This document shows positions 53,940 through 62,660 of a DNA stretch of 64,000 bases, one piece after another. Positions within the stretch are counted from its first letter, which is position 1. Every line of letters starts with the position of its first letter. Origin of the DNA: Roseobacter sinensis. Lineage in GTDB: Bacteria; Pseudomonadota; Alphaproteobacteria; Rhodobacterales; Rhodobacteraceae. Below the pieces are notes generated by a model that was given only the letters and a program-made list of their open reading frames with translations, was not told where the DNA came from and ran no database searches. The DNA is taken from positions 62,001 to 126,000 of the forward strand of contig NZ_JALIEB010000003.1 of NCBI RefSeq assembly GCF_025755255.1, given 5' to 3'. The position numbers and the translations under genes are program-made.

Positions 53940-55013
53940 TTATGCCTGCTGCGCCGATTTCGGCGCGCGCGGCAGTGAAATGCGAAACACGGTGCGTCCG
54001 GGGACGGAGGTCACCGAAATCCAACCGCTGTGATCCGAGATGATCTTGCTCACCAGGGCGAGGCCAAGGCCGGTGCCGTTCTCGCGACCCGAGACGAAAG
54101 GGTCGAAGACGTCGCCCTTGATCGCCTCGGGCAGGCCCGGGCCATCGTCGATGATCTCGATCTGCAAGGGCAGCGACTGGCCGGTGCCATCGGCGCGGCG
54201 CAACCGGAACGAATGCTCGTAATAGCTGTGCAGCCGGATCGTGCCCTTGGTCTTGCCCGCCGCTTCGGCTGCGTTCTTCAGCAGGTTCAGCACCACCTGC
54301 AACAGCTGATCGGGATCGCCCTGGGCGAGCGGCAGCGAGGGGTCGTAGTCCTCGACGATCTTCATATGCGCACCGAAGCCCAGCAGCGCGGAGCGGCGCG
54401 CCCGGTCGAGCACATCATGCACGTTGACGGCCTGAAAGTCCGGCGACGAGAGGTTGCCGAACTGCTCGACCTGCCCCAGCAGCTTCACGATCCGGCGGCT
54501 CTCTTCGACGATAAGATCCGTCAATTCAAGGTCTTCCGTCTTGAGGTTCATGCTGAGAAGCTGGGCAGCGCCGGTGATCCCGGCGAGCGGGTTCTTGATC
54601 TCATGGGCGAGCATTTCGGCCATGCCAATCGCCGATTTCGCGGCCGACTTCACCGAATGGTTCTGCGTCATCCGTCCGGCCAGTTCGCGCGGCGAGATCA
54701 TCAGGATCATATGTCCGGGATGCCCCATGAGTGGGGCGACCTGCAGGTCGGACTGCATCGGGGCCCGCTCGCCGCTGCCCACGTCCACGTCATTGACGAA
54801 GAGCGGCGTGCTGGTGCTGCGCGCGCGGTCGAAGGCGGCTTCGAGCGGGTCGTTCACGGCGATCTGATCCCAGACCGGCATGTTGCGCACGGTCTTGGCC
54901 GAGACATTGAGGAACCCTTCCGCGGCGGAGTTGATATCGACGATCCTGTCATCGGGTCCGATGATCAGCGTCGGCACCGGCAGGCTGGACCAGATGGCGC
55001 GGTCCGAGGTCAT
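53940..55013 (-). CDS. ntrB: Nitrogen regulation sensor kinase NtrB
   Basis: This 357-residue cytoplasmic kinase/phosphatase has an N-terminal PAS domain (LPVPTLIIGPDDRIVDINSAAEG), HisKA with H137 in MLAHEIKNPLAGITGAAQLL, and HATPase_c with EIIDDGPGLPEAI and NGTGLGLALVSKI. It controls NtrC according to nitrogen status, usually through PII. There are no membrane helices. Its ATG overlaps the dusB stop (ATGA), giving dusB-ntrB-ntrC as one operon. Confidence 0.95.
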   Translation of the reverse strand: MTSDRAIWSSLPVPTLIIGPDDRIVDINSAAEGFLNVSAKTVRNMPVWDQIAVNDPLEAAFDRARSTSTPLFVNDVDVGSGERAPMQSDLQVAPLMGHPGHMILMISPRELAGRMTQNHSVKSAAKSAIGMAEMLAHEIKNPLAGITGAAQLLSMNLKTEDLELTDLIVEESRRIVKLLGQVEQFGNLSSPDFQAVNVHDVLDRARRSALLGFGAHMKIVEDYDPSLPLAQGDPDQLLQVVLNLLKNAAEAAGKTKGTIRLHSYYEHSFRLRRADGTGQSLPLQIEIIDDGPGLPEAIKGDVFDPFVSGRENGTGLGLALVSKIISDHSGWISVTSVPGRTVFRISLPRAPKSAQQA

Positions 55014-55993
55014 GCCGGCACCGGATCATCGGCGCAGCAGGCGTCCCGGATCAGCCTCAGGGTGGTCTCGACATCCGCCGCTGTGAGCACCGCCCGCCGC
55101 AGCCCATCTGGCGTTGCGCAGCTGTCCATGTACCACCCCAGATGTTTCCGCGCCACGCGCAGACCGAGCGTGCGCCCGTAAAACCGGATCATGGCATCGT
55201 AGTGGCCTGCGACCATATCCGCGAAACCGCCGCCCGTGGGAACTGTGGGGGCGGGTGTGCCGAACAGCCGGTGCGCGATCTCCGCCAAGATCCAAGGGCG
55301 CCCCCGCGCGCCCCGGCCGACCATGACGCCATCGGCGCCCGACAACGTCAGTGCCCGCCGAGCGGTGGGGCCATCGACGATGTCGCCGTTGGCGATGACG
55401 GGTATTGCGACGGCCTCCTTGACCTCGCGGATTGCGGCCCAATCCGCCGCCCCCTTGTAGAACTGGCAGCGCGTCCGCCCGTGAATGGTGATCAACTGAA
55501 CGCCCGCGGCCTCGGCGCGCCGGGCGATCTCGGGGGCGTTGCGCATCTCGTCGTCCCAGCCGAGGCGCGTCTTCAGCGTCACCGGGATACTGACCGCACG
55601 CACCACCGCCTCGATCAGCGTCAGCGCGTGATCGGGCGTGCGCATCAGTGCCGAGCCGGAGTAGCCTTGTGTGACCTTCTTCGCAGGGCAGCCCATGTTG
55701 ATATCGATCACATGGGCGCCCTGCCCTTCGACCATGCGTGCGGCCTCCGCCATGGGTGCGGCTTCGCGGCCCGCAAGCTGTACGGCCGTGCCGACATCCC
55801 CGAGGCCCAGCTCGGCTTTTTCGCGGCTGCCCGGGCGCGCATTCAGCATATCGTGGCTCGCCACCATCTCCGAGACCACCAGCCCCGCCCCGAACGACGC
55901 AACCAAGGAGCGAAACGGCAGATCGGTGATTCCGGCCATGGGAGCCAGCAGCACCGGCGGGGTCAAATCGAACGGAAAGGCAATGGGCGTCAA
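55010..55993 (-). CDS. dusB: tRNA-dihydrouridine synthase DusB (NifR3)
   Basis: This 327-residue flavoenzyme reduces uridines of the tRNA D-loop. The FMN barrel starts PVLLAPMAGITDLPFRSL; the catalytic cysteine is C102 in NMGCPAKKV; QLITIHGRTRCQFYKG and VIANGDI follow, with VMVGRGARGRPWIL near 225. It is the historical nifR3 gene that heads the ntr operon in Rhodobacter and Azospirillum. It is divergent from ispD across 181 bases that must contain both promoters. Confidence 0.95.
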   Translation of the reverse strand: MTPIAFPFDLTPPVLLAPMAGITDLPFRSLVASFGAGLVVSEMVASHDMLNARPGSREKAELGLGDVGTAVQLAGREAAPMAEAARMVEGQGAHVIDINMGCPAKKVTQGYSGSALMRTPDHALTLIEAVVRAVSIPVTLKTRLGWDDEMRNAPEIARRAEAAGVQLITIHGRTRCQFYKGAADWAAIREVKEAVAIPVIANGDIVDGPTARRALTLSGADGVMVGRGARGRPWILAEIAHRLFGTPAPTVPTGGGFADMVAGHYDAMIRFYGRTLGLRVARKHLGWYMDSCATPDGLRRAVLTAADVETTLRLIRDACCADDPVPA

Positions 55994-56174
55994 ATGCTTA
56001 ATCCTTAGGCACTGCTAAAGCCTCTATCAATTGAGTGGTATTCCCTCAATATTCCAAGGGCCTCAGCGTCCGAGGCGGAGAAGTGAATGCACATTTTTTA
56101 GGCATATTGCCGGGTTGATTGCCTCCGCTCCCGCAAACCCATAGATAGCATAATATGAGTAGGGGTCGGGCCAG

Positions 56175-56840
56175 ATGAAGATTTCAGCCGTTGTCGTTGC
56201 TGCGGGCCGAGGGCTGCGTGCGGGTGGCGATCAGCCTAAGCAATGGCAACCTCTGGCGGGCCGCACCAGCACCTTTTTCGCTTTGCGCGCCTTCGCCCGT
56301 CACCCCGACATCGGACCGGTCGTGCTGGTGCTGCACCCCGATGATCTGGAGGCAGATCTCGCGCCCGAGATGCCCGCGGTCGAGGTCGTCGCAGGTGGGG
56401 CGACGCGCAGCGCCTCGGTGCGCGCCGGCCTGGAGGCACTGGAGGGCCGCGCGGATCTGGTGCTCATCCATGACGCGGCGCGACCCTGCGTATCGCGCGC
56501 CGTGATCGACGGCGTGATCGCCGCCTTGCAGAGCGCGCCTGCGGCCACACCGGCGCTCCCGGTGGTCGACGCGCTCTGGCGGGGGGAGGACGGGCAGGTC
56601 GCAGGTTCGGTCACCCGCGACGGGCTGTACCGCGCGCAGACCCCGCAGGGCTTTCATCTTCCGGATATCCTGCGCGCCCATCGGGCCCATCCCGAGGGGG
56701 CTGCCGACGACGTCGAACTGGCGCGCCGCGTCGGCTTGAGGGTCGCGATCACGCCGGGCAGCGAAGACAATCTGAAAATCACCCTGCCGGACGACCTTGC
56801 CCGCGCAGACCGCATACTGAGGGACCGTGATGGATATTAG
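56175..56840 (+). CDS. ispD: 2-C-methyl-D-erythritol 4-phosphate cytidylyltransferase
   Basis: This 221-residue enzyme makes CDP-methylerythritol, the third step of the non-mevalonate isoprenoid route. The nucleotide-binding [24 protein letters not shown] is at residues 6-29 (with K22), followed by [11 protein letters not shown] near 97 and RAQTPQGFH near 155. In many alphaproteobacteria ispD and ispF are fused; here they are separate but overlapping by 11 bases. It begins the plus-strand ispD-ispF-pgpA-pncC operon. Upstream 56009-56174 is AT-rich with no gene. Confidence 0.94.
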   Translation: MKISAVVVAAGRGLRAGGDQPKQWQPLAGRTSTFFALRAFARHPDIGPVVLVLHPDDLEADLAPEMPAVEVVAGGATRSASVRAGLEALEGRADLVLIHDAARPCVSRAVIDGVIAALQSAPAATPALPVVDALWRGEDGQVAGSVTRDGLYRAQTPQGFHLPDILRAHRAHPEGAADDVELARRVGLRVAITPGSEDNLKITLPDDLARADRILRDRDGY

Positions 56841-57309
56841 GCTGGGCAATGGATTCGATGTGCACGCATTTGGCCCGGGTGACCACGTGGTGCTCTGCGG
56901 CGTGAAGATCCCGCATGAGAAGGGTCTGGTGGGCCATTCGGATGCGGATGTGGCGCTGCACACGATCACCGACGCGATCTTGGGCGCGCTCGCGCAAGGC
57001 GACATCGGCCAGCATTTCCCGCCAAGCGATCCGCAGTGGAAGGGGGCGGCAAGCGACATCTTCCTGCGCCATGCCGTCGATCTGGCGCAGACCATGGGGT
57101 TCGAGATGTCGAACGTCGACTGCACGATCATCTGCGAAGATCCCAGGATCGGACCGCATGCGATGCGGATGCGGCAGGAAGTGGGGCGGATCACCGGCCT
57201 CGCGGTCGAGCGGGTCTCGGTCAAGGCAACGACGTCGGAGCGGCTGGGGTTCACGGGCCGCGGCGAGGGCATCGCCTGCCTCGCCACCGCTGCACTGATG
57301 AAACGATGA
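56830..57309 (+). CDS. ispF: 2-C-methyl-D-erythritol 2,4-cyclodiphosphate synthase
   Basis: This 159-residue trimeric enzyme cyclises CDP-ME 2-phosphate. Metal ligands are D10 and H12 in NGFDVHAFG and H44 in [15 protein letters not shown]; further family blocks are [12 protein letters not shown] and the C-terminal [23 protein letters not shown] at 56830 is used, though a GTG one codon earlier is also possible. It overlaps ispD in a different frame and pgpA by ATGA. The missing middle step enzyme IspE is not in the window. Confidence 0.95.
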   Translation: MDIRLGNGFDVHAFGPGDHVVLCGVKIPHEKGLVGHSDADVALHTITDAILGALAQGDIGQHFPPSDPQWKGAASDIFLRHAVDLAQTMGFEMSNVDCTIICEDPRIGPHAMRMRQEVGRITGLAVERVSVKATTSERLGFTGRGEGIACLATAALMKR

Positions 57310-57803
57310 CGCGGGTGGCGCGACTCATCGGAACGGTTCTGGGCGTCGGCTATATCCGCCCGGCACCGGGCACCTGGGGGTCCATGGTCGCCCTGCCCTG
57401 GGCCTGGTTGCTGCATGTTCTGGGCGGCTTTCCCCTCCTGTTGCTCGCGACCCTTGCGGCGTTCCTCAAAGGGTGGTGGGCCACCGGAGTGATGATCCGC
57501 GACAGCGACGATCACGACCCTTCGGAGATCGTGGTTGATGAAGTCGTTGGACAGTGGATCGCGCTTCTGCCGCTGTCGTATCCCGCCTGGTCTATGGGGA
57601 TCGACATCCTCGCACTCTGGCCCGGCTGGATCGCCGCCTTCGTGCTGTTCCGGCTTTTCGATATCGTCAAACCCGGCCCCGTTGGCTGGGCCGACCGGCG
57701 CGGCGATGCCCTTGGCGTCATGCTGGACGACGTGATCGCGGGTCTGCTTGCCGCCCTCGGTGTGCTGCTGCTCGCGGCGCTCTACCACGGGGTGCTGATG
57801 TGA
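57306..57803 (+). CDS. pgpA: Phosphatidylglycerophosphatase A
   Basis: This 165-residue inner-membrane enzyme dephosphorylates phosphatidylglycerophosphate to phosphatidylglycerol. Signatures are [19 protein letters not shown] near the start, [14 protein letters not shown] near 70, and [32 protein letters not shown] near 115-145. About four hydrophobic segments are seen. Its ATG overlaps the ispF stop and its stop overlaps the pncC GTG, so translation is coupled along the operon. The long upstream open frame is a shadow of ispF. Confidence 0.93.
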   Translation: MTRVARLIGTVLGVGYIRPAPGTWGSMVALPWAWLLHVLGGFPLLLLATLAAFLKGWWATGVMIRDSDDHDPSEIVVDEVVGQWIALLPLSYPAWSMGIDILALWPGWIAAFVLFRLFDIVKPGPVGWADRRGDALGVMLDDVIAGLLAALGVLLLAALYHGVLM

Positions 57804-58264
57804 CCCTCGCGGCCGAGATCGTCGCGCGTGCCACCGCCTCCGGCAAGACCGTCACGGCGGCCGAAAGCTGCACCGGCGGGATGATCACCGCAGCGCTCAC
57901 CGATATCGCCGGTTCCTCCAACATGTTCGAGCGCGGTTTCGTGACCTATTCGAACGTGGCCAAGACCGAGATGCTGGGCGTGAAACCGGCGACACTTGCG
58001 GCGCATGGCGCGGTCTCGGAAGAGGTGGCGGCGGAAATGGCGCTGGGGGCCCTTGCGCGCGCCGGTGCCGATGTGGCGGTTGCCGTGACGGGCATCGCCG
58101 GGCCCGGAGGCTCCGAGTACAAGCCCGAGGGCCGGGTCTGCTTCGGTTTGGCCGCGGGCGAGCGGGTGATCACCGAAACGATTGATTTCGGTGCGCTCGG
58201 CCGCGCCAAGGTGCGGGCCGCCGCGCGCGATCATGCGTTGGGCCTGCTGAGCGGCCACCTCTGA
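57800..58264 (+). CDS. pncC: CinA-like C-terminal domain protein, nicotinamide-nucleotide amidase
   Basis: This 154-residue protein is the stand-alone CinA C-terminal domain, which deamidates NMN to NaMN in NAD recycling. The signature [21 protein letters not shown] (catalytic serine at residue 23) and [23 protein letters not shown] are both present. The start is GTG in GTGA overlapping the pgpA stop. The N-terminal MoeA-like domain of full CinA is absent, as is common in proteobacteria. It converges with the RatA-like gene. Confidence 0.9.
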   Translation: MTLAAEIVARATASGKTVTAAESCTGGMITAALTDIAGSSNMFERGFVTYSNVAKTEMLGVKPATLAAHGAVSEEVAAEMALGALARAGADVAVAVTGIAGPGGSEYKPEGRVCFGLAAGERVITETIDFGALGRAKVRAAARDHALGLLSGHL

Positions 58265-58271
58265 GCGGCCG

Positions 58272-58733
58272 TCACCCCTCGGCCTGCGGTTGCCCGTAAA
58301 GCTCTTCCGCGCGGCTCTCGAAGGCGCGCACGATGCGCAGCATCGCATCGTTGAAGACCACGCCGATCAGCCGCTGCAGGATCATGTTGCGAAAGGCGAA
58401 ATCGACGAAGAAGCTGACCTCGCAGCCCCCGTCCACATCGCGGAAAGCCCAGTTTGACTTCATGTAGCGAAACGGGCCGTCGAGATATTCTGTGTCGATC
58501 TTCTTGTCCGCGGGCATCAGCACAACCCGGCTGGTGAAGCGCTCGCGGAAGACCTTGAAGCTGATGATGAGGTCGGCCTCCATCACCTCGCTCTCGCCGT
58601 GCGGTGTCACCGATTTGACGCGCGCGGCCGAGCACCAGGGCAGAAACTGCGGATAGCTGCCCACGTCCGCCACAAGGTCATACATTTGTTGAGCGCTGTA
58701 GGGCAGCGTGCGAGTTTCGGCGTGGGTCGGCAT
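58272..58733 (-). CDS. COQ10/RatA-type START-domain protein
   Basis: This 153-residue protein belongs to the polyketide cyclase/START family that includes mitochondrial Coq10 and E. coli RatA. The opening TRTLPYSAQQMYDLVADVGSYPQFLPWCSAARV and closing FAFRNMILQRLIGVVFNDAMLRIVRAFESRA are diagnostic. Members bind ubiquinone and assist respiration; the toxin label of RatA is not established here and no RatB partner is adjacent. The ATG fits the usual length. It sits between pncC and hpt, facing away from hpt. Confidence 0.88.
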   Translation of the reverse strand: MPTHAETRTLPYSAQQMYDLVADVGSYPQFLPWCSAARVKSVTPHGESEVMEADLIISFKVFRERFTSRVVLMPADKKIDTEYLDGPFRYMKSNWAFRDVDGGCEVSFFVDFAFRNMILQRLIGVVFNDAMLRIVRAFESRAEELYGQPQAEG

Positions 58734-58802
58734 TGAATTGTCAGATCGTGAAGGTTAGCCATCCATGTGCTGTGTCCTCAATCCAAGATCAAGGTCTAAC
58801 CC

Positions 58803-59351
58803 ATGTCCGAGCGTCCTTATGTCATAGATGAGTTAATCTCGGCTAAATCGATCGCGGCACGGATCGAGGCGCTGTGCCGCGAAATCCAGGCCGAGTTCAG
58901 CGAGACCGACAAGCTGGTGGTTGTCGGGCTGCTGCGCGGCAGCTTCGTCTTCATCGCCGATCTGGTGCGCGAGCTCGATCTGCCCATCGAGGTCGATTTC
59001 CTCGAAGCCTCCAGCTATGGCGACGGCATGGAGAGCACACGCGAGGTGCGCATCCTGAAGGATCTGCGCGGCGCCGTAGAAGGGCGCGACGTGCTGGTCG
59101 TCGAAGACATCGTCGACACCGGGCACACGCTGAATCACGTGATGCAGCTGCTCAAAAGCCGCCGCCCCGCCCACCTGAAATCCATCGCGCTGCTCGACAA
59201 GCCGAGCCGCCGCGAGGTGGACTTCAAGGCGGATTGGACAGGCTTCGAAATCCCCGACGAATTTGTCGTGGGCTACGGTATCGACTTTGCGCAACGCAAC
59301 CGCAACCTGCCGTTCATCGGCAAGGTTCGGTTCACGGAAGGGGCAGCCTGA
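58803..59351 (+). CDS. hpt: Hypoxanthine phosphoribosyltransferase
   Basis: This 182-residue enzyme salvages hypoxanthine and guanine with PRPP. The PRPP-binding motif [14 protein letters not shown] covers residues 97-110 (E101, D102), [19 protein letters not shown] lies near 40-58, and the purine-binding end [22 protein letters not shown] near 155. An AAGG ribosome site precedes the ATG. It is divergent from the RatA-like gene and convergent with the small 59-residue gene. Confidence 0.94.
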   Translation: MSERPYVIDELISAKSIAARIEALCREIQAEFSETDKLVVVGLLRGSFVFIADLVRELDLPIEVDFLEASSYGDGMESTREVRILKDLRGAVEGRDVLVVEDIVDTGHTLNHVMQLLKSRRPAHLKSIALLDKPSRREVDFKADWTGFEIPDEFVVGYGIDFAQRNRNLPFIGKVRFTEGAA

Positions 59352-59361
59352 GGGCAGGCGA

Positions 59362-59541
59362 TCAGCTTTTCGCGCGGGCCTGTGCGGCCACGCGCGGACG
59401 GCTCGCACCATCCTGTGCGTCGCGCGCCATGATCGCAAAAATCGCGTCGTCAATATGGTGGGAAGCGACGTCATAGCGCTGGCGGTCCAGTGCTGAGTTG
59501 ATATCGCGCAGGGCCAGAATTGCCCAATGGATGTCGGTCAT
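59362..59541 (-). CDS. Hypothetical 59-residue protein
   Basis: The frame encodes MTDIHWAILALRDINSALD followed by a charged helical segment (RYDVASHHIDDAIFAIMARDA) and a basic tail. It reads as a small two-helix cytoplasmic protein with no recognised family. The ATG at 59541 has an AAGGCAG sequence in front; a longer frame to 59634 begins with a different, poorly supported stretch. It lies between hpt and lipA and points the same way as lipA. Confidence 0.5.
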   Translation of the reverse strand: MTDIHWAILALRDINSALDRQRYDVASHHIDDAIFAIMARDAQDGASRPRVAAQARAKS

Positions 59542-59654
59542 CTTTTCTGCCTTACAAAGAGTGGAAATCTCGGGGCCGAAGTACCGAACTATCATTATAA
59601 ATGTCACGGGAATGACGCGCGCAATTTCCCCCAATTACGCAACGTCACGTTGTA

Positions 59655-60614
59655 TCAGGCGATCCCGAGCTTCCGGTTGCGGGCCGCGCGCAACCGCGCG
59701 AAGTCGTCACCCGCATGATAGGAGGACCGCGTGAGCGGGGTCGCGGACACCATCAGGAAGCCTTTTCCGAAGGCCGCCTTCTCATAGGCGGCAAACTCAT
59801 CGGGGTGCACGAATCGATCAACGCGGTGATGCTTCGGGGTCGGCTGGAGATATTGCCCGATGGTCAGAAAGTCGATGTCGGCGGCGCGCATGTCGTCCAT
59901 CACCTGCATCACCGCCTGCTTGTCTTCGCCCAAGCCCACCATGATCCCGGATTTCGTGAACATGGCCGGGTCAAGCTCTTTCACCCGCTGCAGGAGCCGC
60001 AGCGAATGGAAATAGCGCGCGCCCGGGCGCACCTCGGGGTAGAGCCCGGGCACCGTTTCGAGGTTGTGGTTGAAGACGTCAGGCCGCGCCGCGACGACGA
60101 CCTCCAGCGCTTCGGGCCCGCATTTGATGAAATCCGGCGTGAGAATCTCAATCGTGGTTTCCGGGCTGCGGTGGCGGATGGCGCGGATGGTCTGCGCGAA
60201 ATGATCCGCCCCGCCGTCCTCCACATCGTCGCGGTCCACGGAGGTGATCACCACGTGATTGAGCCCCAGTTTCTCGACCGCATGGGCCACGCGCCCCGGC
60301 TCGAAGGCATCGAGTGCCTCGGGCGGCTTGCCGGTCGCGATGTTGCAGAAGGTGCAGGCCCGGGTGCAGACCTCGCCCATGATCATCATCGTGGCGTGGC
60401 CCTGGCTCCAGCATTCTCCCACGTTGGGGCAGCCCGCTTCTTCGCAGACGGTGACAAGCTTGTTCTCACGCATGATGCGGGCGGTTTCCGCATAGCCCTT
60501 GCCGCCGGGCGCCTTGACGCGAATCCAGTCGGGCTTCTTCGGCTGCGGATTGTTCGGGCGGCGCGCCTTTTCCGGGTGGCGCTGTGCAGGTATCTTCAGA
60601 TCGCGCGGGGCCAT
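59655..60614 (-). CDS. lipA: Lipoyl synthase
   Basis: This 319-residue radical SAM enzyme inserts two sulfurs into octanoyl groups of 2-oxoacid dehydrogenases and GcvH. The auxiliary 4Fe-4S cluster is C57, C62 and C68 ([12 protein letters not shown]); the SAM cluster is C83, C87 and C90 (CTRACTFC); the terminal serine motif [11 protein letters not shown] is present. An AAGGA ribosome site precedes the ATG. No lipB is nearby. The 195-base region upstream holds the neighbouring terminator and is the likely promoter site. Confidence 0.97.
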   Translation of the reverse strand: MAPRDLKIPAQRHPEKARRPNNPQPKKPDWIRVKAPGGKGYAETARIMRENKLVTVCEEAGCPNVGECWSQGHATMMIMGEVCTRACTFCNIATGKPPEALDAFEPGRVAHAVEKLGLNHVVITSVDRDDVEDGGADHFAQTIRAIRHRSPETTIEILTPDFIKCGPEALEVVVAARPDVFNHNLETVPGLYPEVRPGARYFHSLRLLQRVKELDPAMFTKSGIMVGLGEDKQAVMQVMDDMRAADIDFLTIGQYLQPTPKHHRVDRFVHPDEFAAYEKAAFGKGFLMVSATPLTRSSYHAGDDFARLRAARNRKLGIA

Positions 60615-60748
60615 GGAGCATGTTCCTTCACAGGGCGGGGCCGAAACGGCCCAACGGTTCCCTCATATCTAGTCGATGTGATACCTCAGGTTCAACCGGG
60701 CGGCCCGTCGCAGGCTGCATGGCAGACCCCGCAGCGATGACATGGCAA

Positions 60749-60779
60749 AACGGGGCGCACCGATCCGGTGCGCCCCGTT
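60749..60779 (-). terminator. Intrinsic terminator of the DUF6456 gene
   Basis: A perfect 13-base-pair stem (AACGGGGCGCACC / GGTGCGCCCCGTT) with a 5-base loop lies 30 bases after the minus-strand stop at 60810 and is followed by four Ts in that direction. Confidence 0.85.
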
Positions 60780-60809
60780 CGAGGTCTCGATTGCCTGCCT
60801 GTTTATGCC

Positions 60810-61988
60810 TCAGCCGATCAGCGGCCCGCCCGGGCCTACCGTCTCGTCATAGTGCCGCTTGAGCCGCATCAGCGCGATTCGCAGCACGATCTTGCCCGAC
60901 CGCGCGGACCAGCCGAGCTTTTTCTCTGCTGTCTCCAGCCCTTCCAGATAGCAGCAGCAGCGCAGCGCCACATCCGACAGGCCAGGCCCCAGATCGGACA
61001 GCGCATCGGCGACACGCCGGCGTGCGGTGGACGGGCCGTCGCCGACGCCGCTGTCCGGCACGAAGTCGCCCCGTCCGCCGGAGGTCAGGAACCGGTCCCA
61101 GTTCTGTGTGACACGCGGGCCCATCTGCGCGAGTTCGAAGTCCTCGCGCAGACGCTCCCCGACCGTGACCAGTGCATCGGTCAGGAACGGCTCCCCGTTC
61201 TTGTCGCGCCGCCGGGCCAGCGCGGTCAGGGGGCTTTCTGCGAGATTGTAGCGCATCCGCCGCGGGCGGCCGCTGTCGGTGTCGGGCAGTGTCTTTTCGC
61301 CCCAGATGCGATGTTGCCCGGCGAAATCCGCCTGAACATCGGAGAACCCGCCCGGTGTGGTTGCGCCCTCTTCGTCCAGCATCGACTCGAGGGCCGCGCG
61401 GCCGGCGGGGGTGATCGTGTAACGCGTGATCTTCCCGGTGGTCTGAGCCGTGATCCAATCCTTGAGGGCCATGGCTTCAGCGATCTGGCGCGTCACAACG
61501 CCGGTGCGCGTGGCCTGCCCGCCTGCGCCGTCGCGCACGATCACCGCCTTTTCCATCTCGGCCGCAACGGCGAGCACCGCACCGGTCTCGCACAGCCGGC
61601 GCAGGACGCGGGCGCCCTCCGCCATCAGGGTGGCTTCGCTGGGCGGCTGGTCTTCGGCCGGCGTCGGGGCCGTGATACGGTCTTGGAAGCTCATGCGCGA
61701 TTGATCCTTCTGGTTGGCATGTCCTGCCTCCGAACGAGGAACGAAATGAGCGGCCCCCAGGCTCTTGAGTGCCGCATCCACAAGCGGATCGTCCCGCCGC
61801 GTCTCGACCCGGCGGATCTGCCGCAAGATCGTCGAGGCGTGGCAGCCCGCCGCCCGCGCCAGAGCCCGGATCGGCAAACCCGCTTCGGTATGGGCGAGGT
61901 ACATCTGCGCCGCTGCCGGCACCCAATCCGGAAGACCGGCATCGGCGCCACTCAGGGCGGAAGAAGACATTCGCTCCAGCTCTTTCAT
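60810..61988 (-). CDS. DUF6456 domain protein with helix-turn-helix
   Basis: This 392-residue protein matches the DUF6456 family of alphaproteobacteria. The N-terminus (about residues 20-65) is helix-turn-helix-like: WVPAAAQMYLAHTEAGLPIRALARAAGCHASTILRQIRRVE. A winged-helix-like region follows (ARVLRRLCETGAVLAV...ITRYTITPAGRAALESML), and the C-terminal DUF6456 block contains SPLTALARRRDKNGEPFLTDALVTVGERLREDFELAQMGPRVTQNWDRF in composition. A DNA-binding regulatory role is inferred. The start is uncertain: ATG at 61988 is used, with ATG 61970 (GGAG nearby) and GTG 62042 as alternatives. It ends at a strong terminator. Confidence 0.78.
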   Translation of the reverse strand: MKELERMSSSALSGADAGLPDWVPAAAQMYLAHTEAGLPIRALARAAGCHASTILRQIRRVETRRDDPLVDAALKSLGAAHFVPRSEAGHANQKDQSRMSFQDRITAPTPAEDQPPSEATLMAEGARVLRRLCETGAVLAVAAEMEKAVIVRDGAGGQATRTGVVTRQIAEAMALKDWITAQTTGKITRYTITPAGRAALESMLDEEGATTPGGFSDVQADFAGQHRIWGEKTLPDTDSGRPRRMRYNLAESPLTALARRRDKNGEPFLTDALVTVGERLREDFELAQMGPRVTQNWDRFLTSGGRGDFVPDSGVGDGPSTARRRVADALSDLGPGLSDVALRCCCYLEGLETAEKKLGWSARSGKIVLRIALMRLKRHYDETVGPGGPLIG

Positions 61989-62042
61989 CGGGTGAGATCC
62001 AGCATCGTGACGTACCTTGGTTGTATTGATTTTCACCTGCAC

Positions 62043-62364
62043 AACCTAAAGATGAATTGGTTACCCGTTCGTTAACAGTTTCTGATTTAAGGATTATTCT
62101 TGCTAAATTCTAAACAGTATTTACACCGCCGAACGGCGGAGTACGGCGCTGCGCAACAGCTGCTCCGCAACGATCCGGCCAGGTCCGGTCGGAGCGGTCT
62201 TCCAGGTATGCCGCACGAGAAACCGGCTGACTTCGGACTCTTAACAACTCCCTAACCGACCCGCGCGCGGGACCCCGCCCCGGCGCAACGCCGGACGTGA
62301 CCGTGTAGTATTGCGGCAGCTGGGCACAAAAGCTCACGGGGAAAACGGTACAAAGGAATAGACA
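62043..62364. other. Intergenic region of the DUF6456/DUF6477 pair, palindrome-rich
   Basis: This 322-base gap between divergent genes holds no reading frame I can support. It has an AT-rich left part and three short palindromes on the right: CCGCCGAACGGCGG (62126-62139), CCCGCGCGCGGG (62260-62271) and CCGGCG-CAA-CGCCGG (62280-62294). A TTAA-N7-CTAA at 62241-62255 is one base from the TTAA-N7-TTAA binding site of the cell-cycle regulator CtrA. Confidence 0.4.
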
Positions 62365-62655
62365 ATGCAAGATCTGATCTCGATGCTGCACGCAGTCCGT
62401 CGGCCACCGCTTCTGATGCGCGCCGCGCGGATCGGCGCGGAGGACTACAGGCGGTCCGTGCACCTGCCGCGTCTTCTGGGTTATGGCGTGCTGCCGCGCC
62501 ACGGTGCGGCCCTGTTCAAGCTGATGGAGATCGAATCCGATCTGAATGGCCAGCGCCTCAGTGGCGATACCAGCTACAGCCTCATCCGACACGTCGATGT
62601 TCTGATTGCGATGTTGGGCGAGGCCCGCGTGCTCAAGGCGTCACAAGCGGCCTGA
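62365..62655 (+). CDS. DUF6477 family protein
   Basis: This 96-residue basic protein fits the DUF6477 family found in Rhodobacteraceae. Its blocks are MLHAVRRPPLLMRAARIGAEDYRR, LPRLLGYGVLPRHGAALFKLMEIE and SYSLIRHVDVLIAMLGEARVL, read as several helices without membrane segments or known motifs. The function is unknown. A possible CtrA site lies about 110 bases upstream. It converges on the MttB-type gene with 5 bases between stops. Confidence 0.75.
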   Translation: MQDLISMLHAVRRPPLLMRAARIGAEDYRRSVHLPRLLGYGVLPRHGAALFKLMEIESDLNGQRLSGDTSYSLIRHVDVLIAMLGEARVLKASQAA

Positions 62656-62660
62656 ACGGC

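Noticed and set aside
58272-58733. RatA toxin of a toxin-antitoxin system
   Set aside because: The fold matches COQ10/START proteins and no RatB-like antitoxin gene adjoins it, so a toxin role is not supported.
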